Shown here piece by piece: positions 1-7,379 of a stretch of DNA of 36,623 nt. The notes below the pieces were generated by a model. That model was not told where the DNA came from, searched no databases, and saw only the letters and a list, made by a program, of their open reading frames with translations. Numbering within the stretch: position 1 is the stretch's first letter; every line of letters begins with the position of its first letter. The stretch is from positions 1-36,623 of the forward strand of contig VAWI01000054.1 in NCBI GenBank assembly GCA_005884005.1. Direction: 5' to 3'. The translations under genes were made by a program, and so were the position numbers. The DNA comes from Actinomycetota bacterium. GTDB lineage: Bacteria > Actinomycetota > Thermoleophilia > Gaiellales > Gaiellaceae.

Positions 1-1
1 C

Positions 2-64
2 GCCCTCTTCTTCGCCGCCGCAGCTGGGCTCGCGGTGGTGGCGCGGAGGACGGCGAGGAGGTAG
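2..64 (+). CDS. C-terminal end of an unidentified membrane protein (partial)
   Basis: The window opens inside a reading frame that ends at a TAG at 62-64. Its last 20 residues are a hydrophobic Ala/Leu/Phe/Val stretch followed by a basic tail (ARRTARR), the pattern of a final membrane helix with a positive cytoplasmic end. The stop lies just upstream of the next gene's start, and that gene's Shine-Dalgarno (AGGAGG, 55-60) is inside this coding end, so the genes are probably co-transcribed. Too little is present to name a family. Confidence 0.4.
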   Translation, partial: ALFFAAAAGLAVVARRTARR

Positions 65-69
65 TAGCG

Positions 70-243
70 ATGTTCGAGAAGCTTCTGGAAAAACTCCGCG
101 GCAGCTCCCGCGCGCCCGACGATCTCGCGCTTGGTACGACGCGACCAGGCGACTTCGCCGACGACCCGGCCACCCCTGAGCACGAGGGCGAAGGACTCGC
201 ACCCAACCCGCACGAGCAAGAGAGCGATGATCAGGCTTCGTAA
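70..243 (+). CDS. small hydrophilic protein upstream of korB
   Basis: This is a 57-residue frame with ATG at 70 preceded by AGGAGG at 55-60, a convincing ribosome binding site. It begins with a short amphipathic basic helix (MFEKLLEKLRGSS) followed by an acidic, Pro/Glu/Asp-rich tail without hydrophobic segments. I do not recognise a family. Its start resembles that of the next small gene (227-442), so the two may be paralogues. It overlaps that gene by 17 bp and sits in the same run as korB, which suggests a role tied to that operon; this is inference. Confidence 0.5.
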   Translation: MFEKLLEKLRGSSRAPDDLALGTTRPGDFADDPATPEHEGEGLAPNPHEQESDDQAS

Positions 244-442
244 GCTCCTCGGCCGGTTGCACCTGAGCTCGCTCGAGCCTGAGGAGTATGAAGGTGCGCG
301 CCGGCCGCCAGTCGACAGCGTCGACGCACTCGCGGCCGCATCGACCCGCAGCGAAGGGGCGGACGCACAGGGCGGCGAGTTCCCCCGCAGCGTCCCGCCG
401 AACTACATCAAGACCTACGACGAAGGCCGGCCGAGGTATTGA
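227..442 (+). CDS. small protein immediately upstream of korB
   Basis: This 71-residue protein starts at ATG 227, inside the end of the preceding gene, with only a weak purine run upstream (AAGAGAG). It starts with a basic amphipathic helix (RLRKLLGRLHLSS), then an acidic stretch (LEPEEYEG), and ends with a Tyr/Asp/Arg-rich tail (NYIKTYDEGRPRY). Its stop codon TGA (440-442) overlaps the korB TTG start, implying translational coupling. The family is unknown. Coupling to korB makes an accessory role for the oxidoreductase possible, but nothing in the sequence shows it. Confidence 0.5.
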   Translation: MIRLRKLLGRLHLSSLEPEEYEGARRPPVDSVDALAAASTRSEGADAQGGEFPRSVPPNYIKTYDEGRPRY

Positions 443-1449
443 GCGAACCGAACGGCAACGGCACACAGCCCCAGCTGACGGCGAAGGACTATAAGACCGA
501 TCAGGAAGTCCGCTGGTGCCCGGGGTGCGGCGACTACGCGATTCTCGCTGCGCTCCAGGGCTTCATGCCCGAGCTCGAGATTCCCAAGGAGCGGATCGTC
601 TTCATCTCCGGGATCGGCTGCGCCGCCCGCTTCCCGTACTACATGGAGACCTACGGGATGCACTCGATTCACGGCCGCGCGCCCGCGATTGCGACCGGGC
701 TCTCCGTGTCCCGGCCGGACCTCTCGGTCTGGGTCGTGACCGGCGACGGCGACGCGCTCTCGATCGGCGGCAACCACCTGATCCACGCGCTACGCCGCAA
801 CGTGAACATCAAGATCCTGCTCTTCAACAACGAGATCTACGGGCTGACCAAGGGCCAGTACTCGCCGACGAGCCCGCGAGGGAAGGTGACGAAGTCGACG
901 CCGATGGGCTCGCTGGACTGGCCTTTCAACCCGATCTCCCTCGCGATCGGCGCGGAGGCAAGCTTCGTCGCGCGGGCGATCGACACCGACCGCGCCCAGC
1001 TGACCGAAGTTCTTCGCGCCGCCGCCGCGCACAAGGGCAGCGCGTTCGTCGAGATCTTCCAGAACTGCAACATCTTCAACGACAACGCCTTCGACTTCGT
1101 ACGCGAGGACAAGGAGAACCGGATCTACCTGCAACACGGCGAGCCGGTGCGTTTCGGCCCGGGCGGCGAGCGCGGCGTGCGGCTGCGCGGGGACGGTTCG
1201 GCGGAGGTCTTCGAAGGTGACGGCGACGCGCTTGTCTGGGACGCGCATCACCCAGAGGCCTCGCCGGCGTTCGCGCTCTCCCGGCTGACCCGGGACACCG
1301 TCGGCGCGACGCCGATCGGCGTCTTCCGCGATGTCGAGCGCCCGGTTTACGACGACTTGATGGACGACCAACTGCGCGCCGCAAGCGAGCAGAAGGAAGG
1401 CGAGCTCGGGGCGCTCCTCGCCGGTGGTGACACGTGGACGATTTCGTAG
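439..1449 (+). CDS. korB: 2-oxoacid:ferredoxin oxidoreductase, beta subunit (KorB type)
   Basis: This is the thiamine-diphosphate subunit of an enzyme that oxidatively decarboxylates a 2-oxoacid (2-oxoglutarate in KorAB) to the acyl-CoA and reduces ferredoxin. The 336 residues show CPGCGDY at 27-33 (cluster cysteines and cofactor region), GIGC near 58-61, the TPP/Mg motif GDGDALSIGGNH at 102-113, and NNEIYGLTKGQYSPTS around 130-145. The C-terminal third is typical of actinobacterial KorB. The TTG start at 439 overlaps the previous stop; no later start would keep the full N-terminus. The alpha subunit normally lies directly upstream, but two tiny genes occupy that place, so korA must be outside the window or elsewhere. 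Substrate choice between 2-oxoglutarate and other oxoacids is inferred. Confidence 0.93.
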   Translation: MSEPNGNGTQPQLTAKDYKTDQEVRWCPGCGDYAILAALQGFMPELEIPKERIVFISGIGCAARFPYYMETYGMHSIHGRAPAIATGLSVSRPDLSVWVVTGDGDALSIGGNHLIHALRRNVNIKILLFNNEIYGLTKGQYSPTSPRGKVTKSTPMGSLDWPFNPISLAIGAEASFVARAIDTDRAQLTEVLRAAAAHKGSAFVEIFQNCNIFNDNAFDFVREDKENRIYLQHGEPVRFGPGGERGVRLRGDGSAEVFEGDGDALVWDAHHPEASPAFALSRLTRDTVGATPIGVFRDVERPVYDDLMDDQLRAASEQKEGELGALLAGGDTWTIS

Positions 1450-1670
1450 TCGTCGAGACGGTCCCGACGGTCATGGAGGCCAGCTTGATTTGCGGCGTTC
1501 TCCGCAACGTCGGGATCCGCTGCCTCGATCGCCCGACCAACTTCGCCGCCGGCGCGAACGACGGCTGGCCGTCGGGTGGCTGGCGGGAGATCGTCGTCCG
1601 CGGTGAGGATGCCGACGAGGCGCGCAAAGTTCTCGCCGCTCAGCGGGCTGATCCCCGCACGCGGAACTAG
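1434..1670 (+). CDS. DUF2007-type small protein
   Basis: A 78-residue protein begins at GTG 1434, overlapping the end of korB by 16 bp. It has the compact alpha/beta pattern of DUF2007 proteins: an N-terminal strand (FVVVETVPT), a helix covering 'MEASLICGVLRNVGI', and a C-terminal strand/helix (EIVVRGEDADEARKVLA). Such proteins are described only as putative signal-transducing or regulatory partners. The overlap makes translation coupled to korB likely. The TAG stop is part of the palindrome at 1667-1690. Confidence 0.75.
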   Translation: MDDFVVVETVPTVMEASLICGVLRNVGIRCLDRPTNFAAGANDGWPSGGWREIVVRGEDADEARKVLAAQRADPRTRN

Positions 1671-1690
1671 GAGGGTCTAGACCCTCCTAG
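1667..1690. terminator. 24-bp perfect palindrome after the korB run
   Basis: Bases 1667-1690 are exactly self-complementary over 24 bp (half-site CTAGGAGGGTCT) and include the stop codon of the DUF2007 gene. The position at the end of a gene run suggests a hairpin terminator. It has no U-tract, only AAAAG on the plus-strand side, and no unpaired loop bases beyond the central ones. A protein-binding site is the alternative. Confidence 0.55.
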
Positions 1691-1769
1691 AAAAGCACAC
1701 ACCGGCGGGAATAAGGTCGCTGGTGCCGCGCGTTCCTAGCGTGTTCTGCCCCCACAGCAGGAGGACCCC

Positions 1770-2597
1770 ATGGCAACCGATGCCGCAAACGCTCCCGAAA
1801 CGATCGTGCTGGTCCACGGCCTCTGGCTGACCCCGCTCAGCTGGGAGAAGTGGATCGAGCGCTACGAGAGCAAGGGCTACAACGTGATCGCTCCCGCCTG
1901 GCCGGGCATGGAGGGAGACATCGAGCAGGTTCGGACCAACACCAAGCCGTACGAGAACCTCGGCGTCAAGGAGATCGCCGACCAATACGAGCAGATCATC
2001 CGCGAGCTCGACAAGCCGCCGATCATCATCGGCCACTCCTTCGGTGGGCTGATCACTGAGGTCTTGCTCGACCGCGGCGTGGGCGCCGCCGGGGTTGGGA
2101 TCTCACCCGCGCCGATCAAGGGCATCCTCGCGCTGCCGTTCTCGAGCCTGAAGGTCGCGTCGGTCGCGTTGAAAAACCCCGCGAACAGGCATAAGGCCGT
2201 GACCCTCACCCCGGATGAATTCCGCTACGGCTTCGGGAACTTGCTCAGCGTTGAGGACTCGAAGAAGGCCTACGACCGTTTGGCGATCCCGGGCCCGGGG
2301 CGCGTTCTCTTCCAGGCTGCCTTCTCGAACTTCACCCCGAACTCCCCGGCGGCGGTGCACCCAAAGAACGGCAACCGCGCGCCGCTGCTGCTGATGGCCA
2401 ACGGCAAGGATCACACGGTGCCGGCGGCGGTCACGAAGAACGCCTTCAAGATTCAGCGGAAAGCGCAGTCGCCGACCGAGCTGAAGGAATACCCGGATCG
2501 CTCGCACTACACCTTCGCCCAGGACGGTTGGGAGGGCGTGGCCGACGATGCGCTGGAGTGGGCGACGACGCACGCGGGGGTGCCGGCCGCGGCTTAG
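1770..2597 (+). CDS. alpha/beta-fold hydrolase
   Basis: This 275-residue soluble protein of the alpha/beta hydrolase superfamily starts at ATG 1770 after a good Shine-Dalgarno (AGGAGG, 1760-1765). An oxyanion-hole HG motif sits at 16-17 in a VLVHGLW context. The nucleophile elbow GHSFGG places Ser90. Asp214 (in NGKDHTVP) and His246 (in DRSHYTF) complete a predicted catalytic triad. There is no signal peptide. Full-length, with a typical helical cap region around 110-195. The substrate cannot be deduced; relatives act on esters, lactones, epoxides or C-C bonds. It stands alone between the palindrome at 1667-1690 and a broken TetR gene that converges on it. Confidence 0.88.
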   Translation: MATDAANAPETIVLVHGLWLTPLSWEKWIERYESKGYNVIAPAWPGMEGDIEQVRTNTKPYENLGVKEIADQYEQIIRELDKPPIIIGHSFGGLITEVLLDRGVGAAGVGISPAPIKGILALPFSSLKVASVALKNPANRHKAVTLTPDEFRYGFGNLLSVEDSKKAYDRLAIPGPGRVLFQAAFSNFTPNSPAAVHPKNGNRAPLLLMANGKDHTVPAAVTKNAFKIQRKAQSPTELKEYPDRSHYTFAQDGWEGVADDALEWATTHAGVPAAA

Positions 2598-2598
2598 A

Positions 2599-2894
2599 TC
2601 AGGCGCTCTCGACGAGCCGGACCATCAGCGAGATCGCGGCGCTGTCGCCTAGTCCCTGCCCGCGGACGAGCGAGCGCCAGGTTGCGAAATCGAGCGCGTG
2701 GCCGATCGCGGCCCGCACAGTCTTTCGACGCGGAAGCCGCGTGCCAGGGCGTCGGCGAGTTCGCCGAACTGCGCTAGCCGGTTCGCCTCGCGGACGCGGT
2801 TCGTCGGGAGCAGGCGCCGTGGGTTGCCGCCGGTCGCGCGAAGGCCGTTAGGAATCTGGCCCGCCTGGGGTTCGGAGCTCAAGGCGGGCCGCAA
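2599..2894 (-). pseudogene. broken TetR-family regulator (C-terminal remnant)
   Basis: On the minus strand the last ~40 codons, ending at TGA 2601-2599, encode AAIGHALDFATWRSLVRGQG and a following Leu/Val helix, which I recognise as the ligand-domain C-terminus of a TetR subfamily. The upstream part (…LADALARGFRVE) continues in another frame, so a one-base shift lies near 2715-2725. No N-terminal helix-turn-helix can be found, and the reading falls apart beyond about 2894. It is a decayed gene rather than a sequencing slip alone, because the 5' half is missing. It probably once regulated one of its neighbours. Confidence 0.6.
2858..2890. terminator. inverted repeat in the decayed TetR region
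   Basis: GGCCCGCCT at 2858-2866 pairs exactly with AGGCGGGCC at 2882-2890 (9 bp, 15-base loop). There is no U-tract. It lies about 65 bp upstream of the DUF6159 gene and could be a terminator or a leader hairpin. The 360-bp stretch 2598-2956 otherwise holds only the TetR remnant. Confidence 0.3.
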
Positions 2895-2956
2895 CTACAC
2901 GCAAAGGCACCCTTTCGGGGCTGGGTAGGCGTTCTCACGAAGCCGATTGAACAGCC

Positions 2957-3712
2957 GTGGCAGGCGGCTTAGCCGATGGCGCACGGCTGATGCGGGCGAG
3001 CTTCGAGCTCGTCCGGCGAGAGCCTGCTCTCCTCTGGTTCCCCGTCATCTCGACCTGCTGCCTCGTCGTCAGCGCCGGTTTCTGGATCTTCGAGGGCGCC
3101 TGGCTGTACGCCGTGAACGGGGCCTGGTTCTTGTATGTCCCGCTCGTCGCGATCGGGCTCTACTCGCTCTTCTTCGTAGGGATCTTCTTCAACGTCGCTC
3201 TCGCAGGAGCCGCTGCGCAGATCCTCGACGGCGAGGAGACCACTGTCGGCGACGGCCTCGACGTCGCCTGGTCGCGGCTGGGCGGGATAGCCGGCTGGGC
3301 CGGCTACTCGCTATTCGTCGCGTTCGTGGTCAGCTTTGTCAAGAGCATCAGGGGTCTGCGCTGGCTCGGGGCGGCCGCCCAGGTCGCCTGGAGCTTCGCC
3401 ACGATCTTCGTCGTCCCGCTGATCGCGTTCGAAGGCCTCGACTCGGAGGGAGCGCGACGCCGGTCGTTTCAGCTCGTGAAGGAGAACTGGAGGACGGAGA
3501 CCGGCGGTCTGGGTGCGCTCCGCGCGGCTTTCTTGGTGCCGGGACTCCTGTTCTACCTGGACGCGAAGCTGCTCTTCGAGGGCCACGTGCATTCGCCCGG
3601 CGCGAAGGCGTTGCTCGGCTTCGTGCTGCTCTGCGGGTTCGCCCTGTCGGCCGCGGTCTCTGTGGTCAGGCAGGTGTTCGCCGTCGAGCTGTACCGCGTC
3701 TCGACCGGCTGA
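2957..3712 (+). CDS. DUF6159-type integral membrane protein
   Basis: This 251-residue protein has about six hydrophobic segments: roughly 27-47, 58-85, 110-130, 137-157, 190-207 and 212-235. It matches actinobacterial DUF6159 proteins, including the start (GLADGARLMRASFELVRREP) and the conserved middle 'PLIAFEGLDSEGARRRSF'. The function is unknown. The GTG start at 2957 gives a complete N-terminus; no strong Shine-Dalgarno precedes it. It appears monocistronic. The 250 bp after it (3713-3962) shows no gene I can support. Confidence 0.78.
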   Translation: MAGGLADGARLMRASFELVRREPALLWFPVISTCCLVVSAGFWIFEGAWLYAVNGAWFLYVPLVAIGLYSLFFVGIFFNVALAGAAAQILDGEETTVGDGLDVAWSRLGGIAGWAGYSLFVAFVVSFVKSIRGLRWLGAAAQVAWSFATIFVVPLIAFEGLDSEGARRRSFQLVKENWRTETGGLGALRAAFLVPGLLFYLDAKLLFEGHVHSPGAKALLGFVLLCGFALSAAVSVVRQVFAVELYRVSTG

Positions 3713-3962
3713 GACTTCTCAGGGGCGCAAGCCCCGGCGGCAAGCCCGTCGCCGAGGTGCTGCGGCAAATCCGGGCGTGGCAATTCGTCGGCACGCTCCC
3801 GGCCGTGAGCTAGGGCCGCTAGGCGAAGTGAACGGCGAGGTGGTGCGCATCCTGCGTGCGAGCGAGGCTCCCGGCGAGCCACGCGCCGAATGTAGTGATG
3901 GATCGATCTGCATCGTCGCCCGCGAGTGAGCCGCACGGCCGCAAACTTGGTCGCCGTCGTAG

Positions 3963-4811
3963 TTAAATGCTGCGGAGCTTTGCCGGATCCGCGACCAGGT
4001 CGATCTCGACGATGCGGCCGGCGGCGACGCTGAAACCGACGACCGCGATCGGCTTCTTGCCCGGCACGACGATCACGCCGGCGTTGCCGTTGACGATCGC
4101 CGGGCGCGCGTGCGGGGCGAAGCGGGCGCCGCGCGCCAGGATCGTCTCCGCTACCTCGGCGGCTCCAGTAACCGGCATTCGGTCTCCGCGCGGGCCTCGG
4201 TCGGCTCGGAAGACGACGTCGGGGTCTAGGACCTTCACCAGCGCTTCGAAGTCGCCGGCTCGCGCGGCCGCCAGGAAGGCGTCGACGACCCGTCGTTGCT
4301 CGCGAAGATCGGGATCTGTGCGCGGAGTCGCGCCTCGAACACGGCGCCGGGCACGGCTTGCGAGCTGGCGCGTCGCGGCTTCCGAGCGATCCAGGATCGT
4401 CGCGATCTCGTCGAACGCAACGCCGAACATGTCGTGCAGGACGAACGCGAGCCGCTCGGCCGGGGTCAGCATGTCTAGCACGACGAGGAGCGCGAGCCCG
4501 ACGGAGTCCGCCAGCACCGCCTCGTCCTCCGGGCCGCTCTCGATCGTGACGATCGGCTCCGGCAGCGCGACGTAGTCCTCGCGGCGCGCTCGGCGGGAGC
4601 GCAGCATGTCCAGGGAAACGCGGGCGACTACTGTCGTCAGCCAGCCGGCGAGGTTCTCGACCGCTTCGGTGTCGGAGCGCGAGAGACGTAGCCACGCCTC
4701 CTGTACGGCGTCTTCGGCCTCGCTCGCCGAACCGAGCATCCGGTACGCGACTGATTGCAGGTGCTGCCGGTTGCGTTCGAACTCCTCGGTTTGCCAGTCG
4801 CTTCGGGTCAC
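3963..4811 (-). CDS. ECF sigma factor, SigJ/ECF41-like with C-terminal SnoaL-type domain
   Basis: An extracytoplasmic-function sigma factor of 282 residues, longer than a basic ECF sigma. Region 2 is at about 12-80 (YRMLGSASEAEDAVQEAWLR is diagnostic), region 4 at about 108-160 (LTPAERLAFVLHDMFGVAFD), and residues 168-282 form a SnoaL/NTF2-like domain (DAFLAAARAGDFEALVKVLD). This architecture defines SigJ/ECF41 types, whose C-terminal domain modulates core or promoter binding in place of a separate anti-sigma factor. The GTG start at 4811 follows GGAG at about 7 bp. It is divergent from an ABC exporter, a plausible regulon member. ECF41 genes usually adjoin carboxymuconolactone-decarboxylase, oxidoreductase or epimerase genes; none is seen here. 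Confidence 0.9.
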   Translation of the reverse strand: MTRSDWQTEEFERNRQHLQSVAYRMLGSASEAEDAVQEAWLRLSRSDTEAVENLAGWLTTVVARVSLDMLRSRRARREDYVALPEPIVTIESGPEDEAVLADSVGLALLVVLDMLTPAERLAFVLHDMFGVAFDEIATILDRSEAATRQLASRARRRVRGATPRTDPDLREQRRVVDAFLAAARAGDFEALVKVLDPDVVFRADRGPRGDRMPVTGAAEVAETILARGARFAPHARPAIVNGNAGVIVVPGKKPIAVVGFSVAAGRIVEIDLVADPAKLRSI

Positions 4812-4859
4812 GTCACATCTCCGCGTTCGAATCCGTCATCTCCCTGACGAACGAAACGC

Positions 4860-4875
4860 GGCAGTTGTGACTGCC
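4860..4875. promoter_or_regulatory. inverted repeat between the sigma factor and ABC exporter genes
   Basis: GGCAGT-TGTG-ACTGCC is a perfect 6+4+6 inverted repeat in the 77-bp divergent intergenic region, 13 bp before the ABC start codon. It may be an operator or the recognition region of a regulator acting on either gene. No clear -35/-10 pair can be assigned next to it. Confidence 0.35.
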
Positions 4876-4888
4876 CGAAGGGAGCGCC

Positions 4889-5827
4889 ATGAACGCAATC
4901 GAAGTGACCAAGCTCAGCAAGACCTACCCCGGCGGCGTCGCAGCCGTGAAAGGGATCGACTTCGCGGTCGCCGCCGGCGAAGTGTTCGGACTGCTGGGCC
5001 CGAACGGCGCCGGAAAGTCAACCACGGTCGGGATGTTGACGACGACGATCGAGCCGAGCTCCGGCAGCGCCCGGCTTGCCGGCTTCGACGTCGCCGAGGA
5101 GCCGCTTGACGCTCGGCGGGTCAGCAGCGTCGTCTTCCAAGATCCCGTGGTCGATCGCTCGCTGACCGGTCGCAGGAACCTCGAGATTCACGCGCGGCTC
5201 TGGGGCGTCGAGCCGCGGGAGGCCGAGGGATGGATCCCCGAGCTCGCCGCCACATTCGGCCTCGCCGACCTGGTCGACCGGCCCGCAGGGACCTACAGCG
5301 GCGGCCAACGCCGGCGGCTCGAGATCGCCCGTGCGCTCGTGTCACATCCGCGCGTGCTTTTCCTCGACGAGCCGACGGTCGGCCTCGACCCGAGGATTCG
5401 CGCCGAGCTGCTCGAGGTGATCGCCGGCCTGCGCAGCCGGAGCGAGCTGACGGTCCTGCTGACGACGCACTACCTCGAGGAGGCTGAACGGCTCTGCGAT
5501 CGCGTCGCGATCATTCACGCGGGCCGCATCGTCGCGCTCGATACCCCTGCGGCGTTGCTCGCCGGCCTCGGCCGGCAACTGGTCGAGCTTCGCGTCGACG
5601 GAAGCGTCAGCTCTGCACTTGCGGCGCTGCGAGACCGCGGCGTCGCCGGCGAAGACGCATTCGCGGTCGGCTCCCGGGTGACTGTGCCGCTGCACGGGCA
5701 CAGCTCCAGTGAGGCGATCGCCGCCATTCACGACCTCGGGCTCGCCGGGGCGATCAGCGCCCGCGAGCCGACTCTTGACGACGTTTACCTGCGGTTGACC
5801 GGCGACTCGCTCGCCGCGGCCGCCTGA
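4889..5827 (+). CDS. ABC exporter ATP-binding protein (DrrA-like)
   Basis: This 312-residue nucleotide-binding subunit powers export of a small hydrophobic compound by the permease encoded next. Walker A GPNGAGKST lies at 37-45, signature YSGGQRRR at 136-143, Walker B VLFLDE at 156-161 and the switch His at 194 (TTHYLEEAE). Residues 225-305 form the extra C-terminal domain of DrrA-like ATPases, ending in the usual LDDVYLRLTG. ATG 4889 follows GAAGGGAG. The permease starts 14 bp downstream, so the two form an operon. The substrate is unknown; family members confer drug or antibiotic efflux, or export lipids. Confidence 0.92.
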   Translation: MNAIEVTKLSKTYPGGVAAVKGIDFAVAAGEVFGLLGPNGAGKSTTVGMLTTTIEPSSGSARLAGFDVAEEPLDARRVSSVVFQDPVVDRSLTGRRNLEIHARLWGVEPREAEGWIPELAATFGLADLVDRPAGTYSGGQRRRLEIARALVSHPRVLFLDEPTVGLDPRIRAELLEVIAGLRSRSELTVLLTTHYLEEAERLCDRVAIIHAGRIVALDTPAALLAGLGRQLVELRVDGSVSSALAALRDRGVAGEDAFAVGSRVTVPLHGHSSSEAIAAIHDLGLAGAISAREPTLDDVYLRLTGDSLAAAA

Positions 5828-5841
5828 ACGAAAGGAGCACC

Positions 5842-6675
5842 ATGTCCACCGCTGAAATCGCAATCCCTGCACCTACCCGGCGCCCTCGTGCGCTCGGCCC
5901 GCTCGCCACCCTCGCGCGGCGCCGTTTCCAGCTGACCGCGCGCACGCCCCGCGAGCTGTTCGTCCCGCTCTTGACGCCGATCATGTTTGCGCTCGTGATT
6001 GCGCCGGCGCTGAAGACGGCGCTGCACACCAGCGCGAGCTACGAGTCCTTCGTCGCGATCGGCACCGTCGGGCTGCTGATTCCTTTGAACACGATGTTCT
6101 CCGGTCTGAGCGTGATCGTCGACCGGATCAGCGGCGCCCAGCCCGAGCTCCTCACCGCGCCTATTCCACGCGGCCTCCTCGTGATCGGCAACCTGCTCGT
6201 GGCGCTCGCCATCACGGCGCTGCAGGTCGGCGTCTTGATCGCTGTCGCGGTGGCACGCGGGATTCACTTTCACGCCACCGGGACCGGAGTCCTCTGGTTC
6301 GTTGCCGCCGGCGTCCTGTTCACGGTCGGCATGTACGGGCTGGCGGAGATCCTCGCGGGCCGCGTGCCGCGGCAGGAGGAGTACATCGCGCGCGTGCCGG
6401 CGATCGCGATCCTGCCATGGTTCCTGGCCGGCGCGCTGTTCCCGATCATCGCGTTGCCGAGCTTCCTCACATGGGTGGCCAAGTTCCTCCCGCTGACGCA
6501 CGGGCTAGCGCTGATGCGCTACGGGCTGCTGCAGGACAGTACGGGTCTGCACGCGATCTGGGGCCTGAGCGACCCGACCGCGATGGCCGCACTCAGTCTG
6601 GCCGTGATCGGCGGCTTCGCGCTCCTGCTCACCGCTGCGTCGATCCGTGTCTTCAGCCGGTCAGCGGTCCGGTGA
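5842..6675 (+). CDS. ABC exporter permease (ABC-2/DrrB-like)
   Basis: A 277-residue ABC-2 type permease with six membrane segments, about 38-58, 72-92, 112-135, 147-168, 188-210 and 250-270. A basic cytoplasmic N-terminus (RRPRALGPLATLARRRFQLT) precedes the first helix. The conserved LLTAPIPRG loop near 104-112 and the LPLTHGLALMR segment near 215-225 are typical of DrrB-like permeases. ATG 5842 has a clear AAAGGAG site. It works as a dimer with the ATPase encoded just upstream. The stop at 6673-6675 is 25 bp from the end of a convergent small gene. Confidence 0.9.
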   Translation: MSTAEIAIPAPTRRPRALGPLATLARRRFQLTARTPRELFVPLLTPIMFALVIAPALKTALHTSASYESFVAIGTVGLLIPLNTMFSGLSVIVDRISGAQPELLTAPIPRGLLVIGNLLVALAITALQVGVLIAVAVARGIHFHATGTGVLWFVAAGVLFTVGMYGLAEILAGRVPRQEEYIARVPAIAILPWFLAGALFPIIALPSFLTWVAKFLPLTHGLALMRYGLLQDSTGLHAIWGLSDPTAMAALSLAVIGGFALLLTAASIRVFSRSAVR

Positions 6676-6699
6676 GACCGTCGCTGAAAGGTCAGCGCC

Positions 6700-6912
6700 T
6701 CAGCGCGCCCAGAGACGATCGCGCACAGTTTCCGCCGCCGATGGAAACTCGTGCGCGGCGCCGGGGTCCCGAGACCCGAACCAAGCGATCCCCACGAGCC
6801 ACGGAAGAGTGGCGAGCAAGGGCAGCCAGGTGGCGAAGGCTGCGCTGGCCGCGACGATTCCCGCGAGCAAGAGCAGCAGCGACGCGAACGTTGGATTGCG
6901 GAGGCTGTCCAC
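6700..6912 (-). CDS. small membrane protein, unknown
   Basis: This small protein of 70 residues (GTG 6912) contains a long hydrophobic stretch with two likely helices (LLLLLAGIVAASAAFATWLP and LLATLPWLVGIAWFG) and a soluble C-terminal tail rich in Ala/Glu/Arg. An alternative GTG at 6948 would add 12 residues (MDSHCPSLHTGC) that look non-coding, so I prefer 6912. No Shine-Dalgarno is obvious at either. The family is not recognised. It converges on the ABC exporter operon. Confidence 0.5.
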   Translation of the reverse strand: MDSLRNPTFASLLLLLAGIVAASAAFATWLPLLATLPWLVGIAWFGSRDPGAAHEFPSAAETVRDRLWAR

Positions 6913-6990
6913 GCACCCAGTGTGCAGGCTCGGGCAGTGACTGTCCAACCCGTCTCCGCATCGTCACATTTCGGCAGCCGAAAGCGCAGG

Positions 6991-7347
6991 CTAGGTCGAA
7001 TTGAGCGGGGGCGCCGAGTCCGCGTGGTACTTGAGCCACGCCGTCCGCAGCTCGCGCGTTCGCTGTTCCAGGCCCGTGAGCAGCGAGCGCGCCTCCTCGA
7101 GCTCGCCGGAGAGGGTCTCGACCCGGCGGATCTCGGTCGCCATCTCGCCCAGCTCGCTCGCCGGGTCGGCATTCAGCTTCGCCAGCCGCAGCTCGGCGGC
7201 GCGGAGCTGGGCCTCGGTTGCGCGCGCCCAGCCGCCGGCTTGGTCGGCCAGCGTGCGGAGCTCGCTCTCGACCGCGGGCGCTCCGCCGACGACCTGGCGT
7301 AACCGCTTGACGAGAGCAAGATCGAGCTTTTGGGGAAGCGAAGCCAC
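6991..7347 (-). CDS. coiled-coil protein, unknown
   Basis: A 118-residue hydrophilic protein, predicted almost wholly helical, with heptad-like spacing of Leu/Ala and many Glu/Arg from about residue 30 to 105 (ATEAQLRAAELRLAKLN, ELEEARSLLTGLEQRTRELR). It has no signal peptide or membrane helix. I placed the start at GTG 7347, 32 bp after the LigT-like gene's stop, because upstream sequence in this frame is antisense-like shadow of that gene. It appears to be the last gene of the MFS-EEP-LigT run. No family function is known to me. Confidence 0.55.
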   Translation of the reverse strand: MASLPQKLDLALVKRLRQVVGGAPAVESELRTLADQAGGWARATEAQLRAAELRLAKLNADPASELGEMATEIRRVETLSGELEEARSLLTGLEQRTRELRTAWLKYHADSAPPLNST

Positions 7348-7379
7348 TGGGCGCGCGCCGAGCTTGCCAGATTGCGTCG

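Noticed and set aside
3713-3962. Possible short plus-strand coding end (VNGEVVRILRASEAPGEP) in the gap before the sigma factor
   Set aside because: It has no start codon context, no family match that I recognise and lies at the tail of a frame that shadows the DUF6159 gene.
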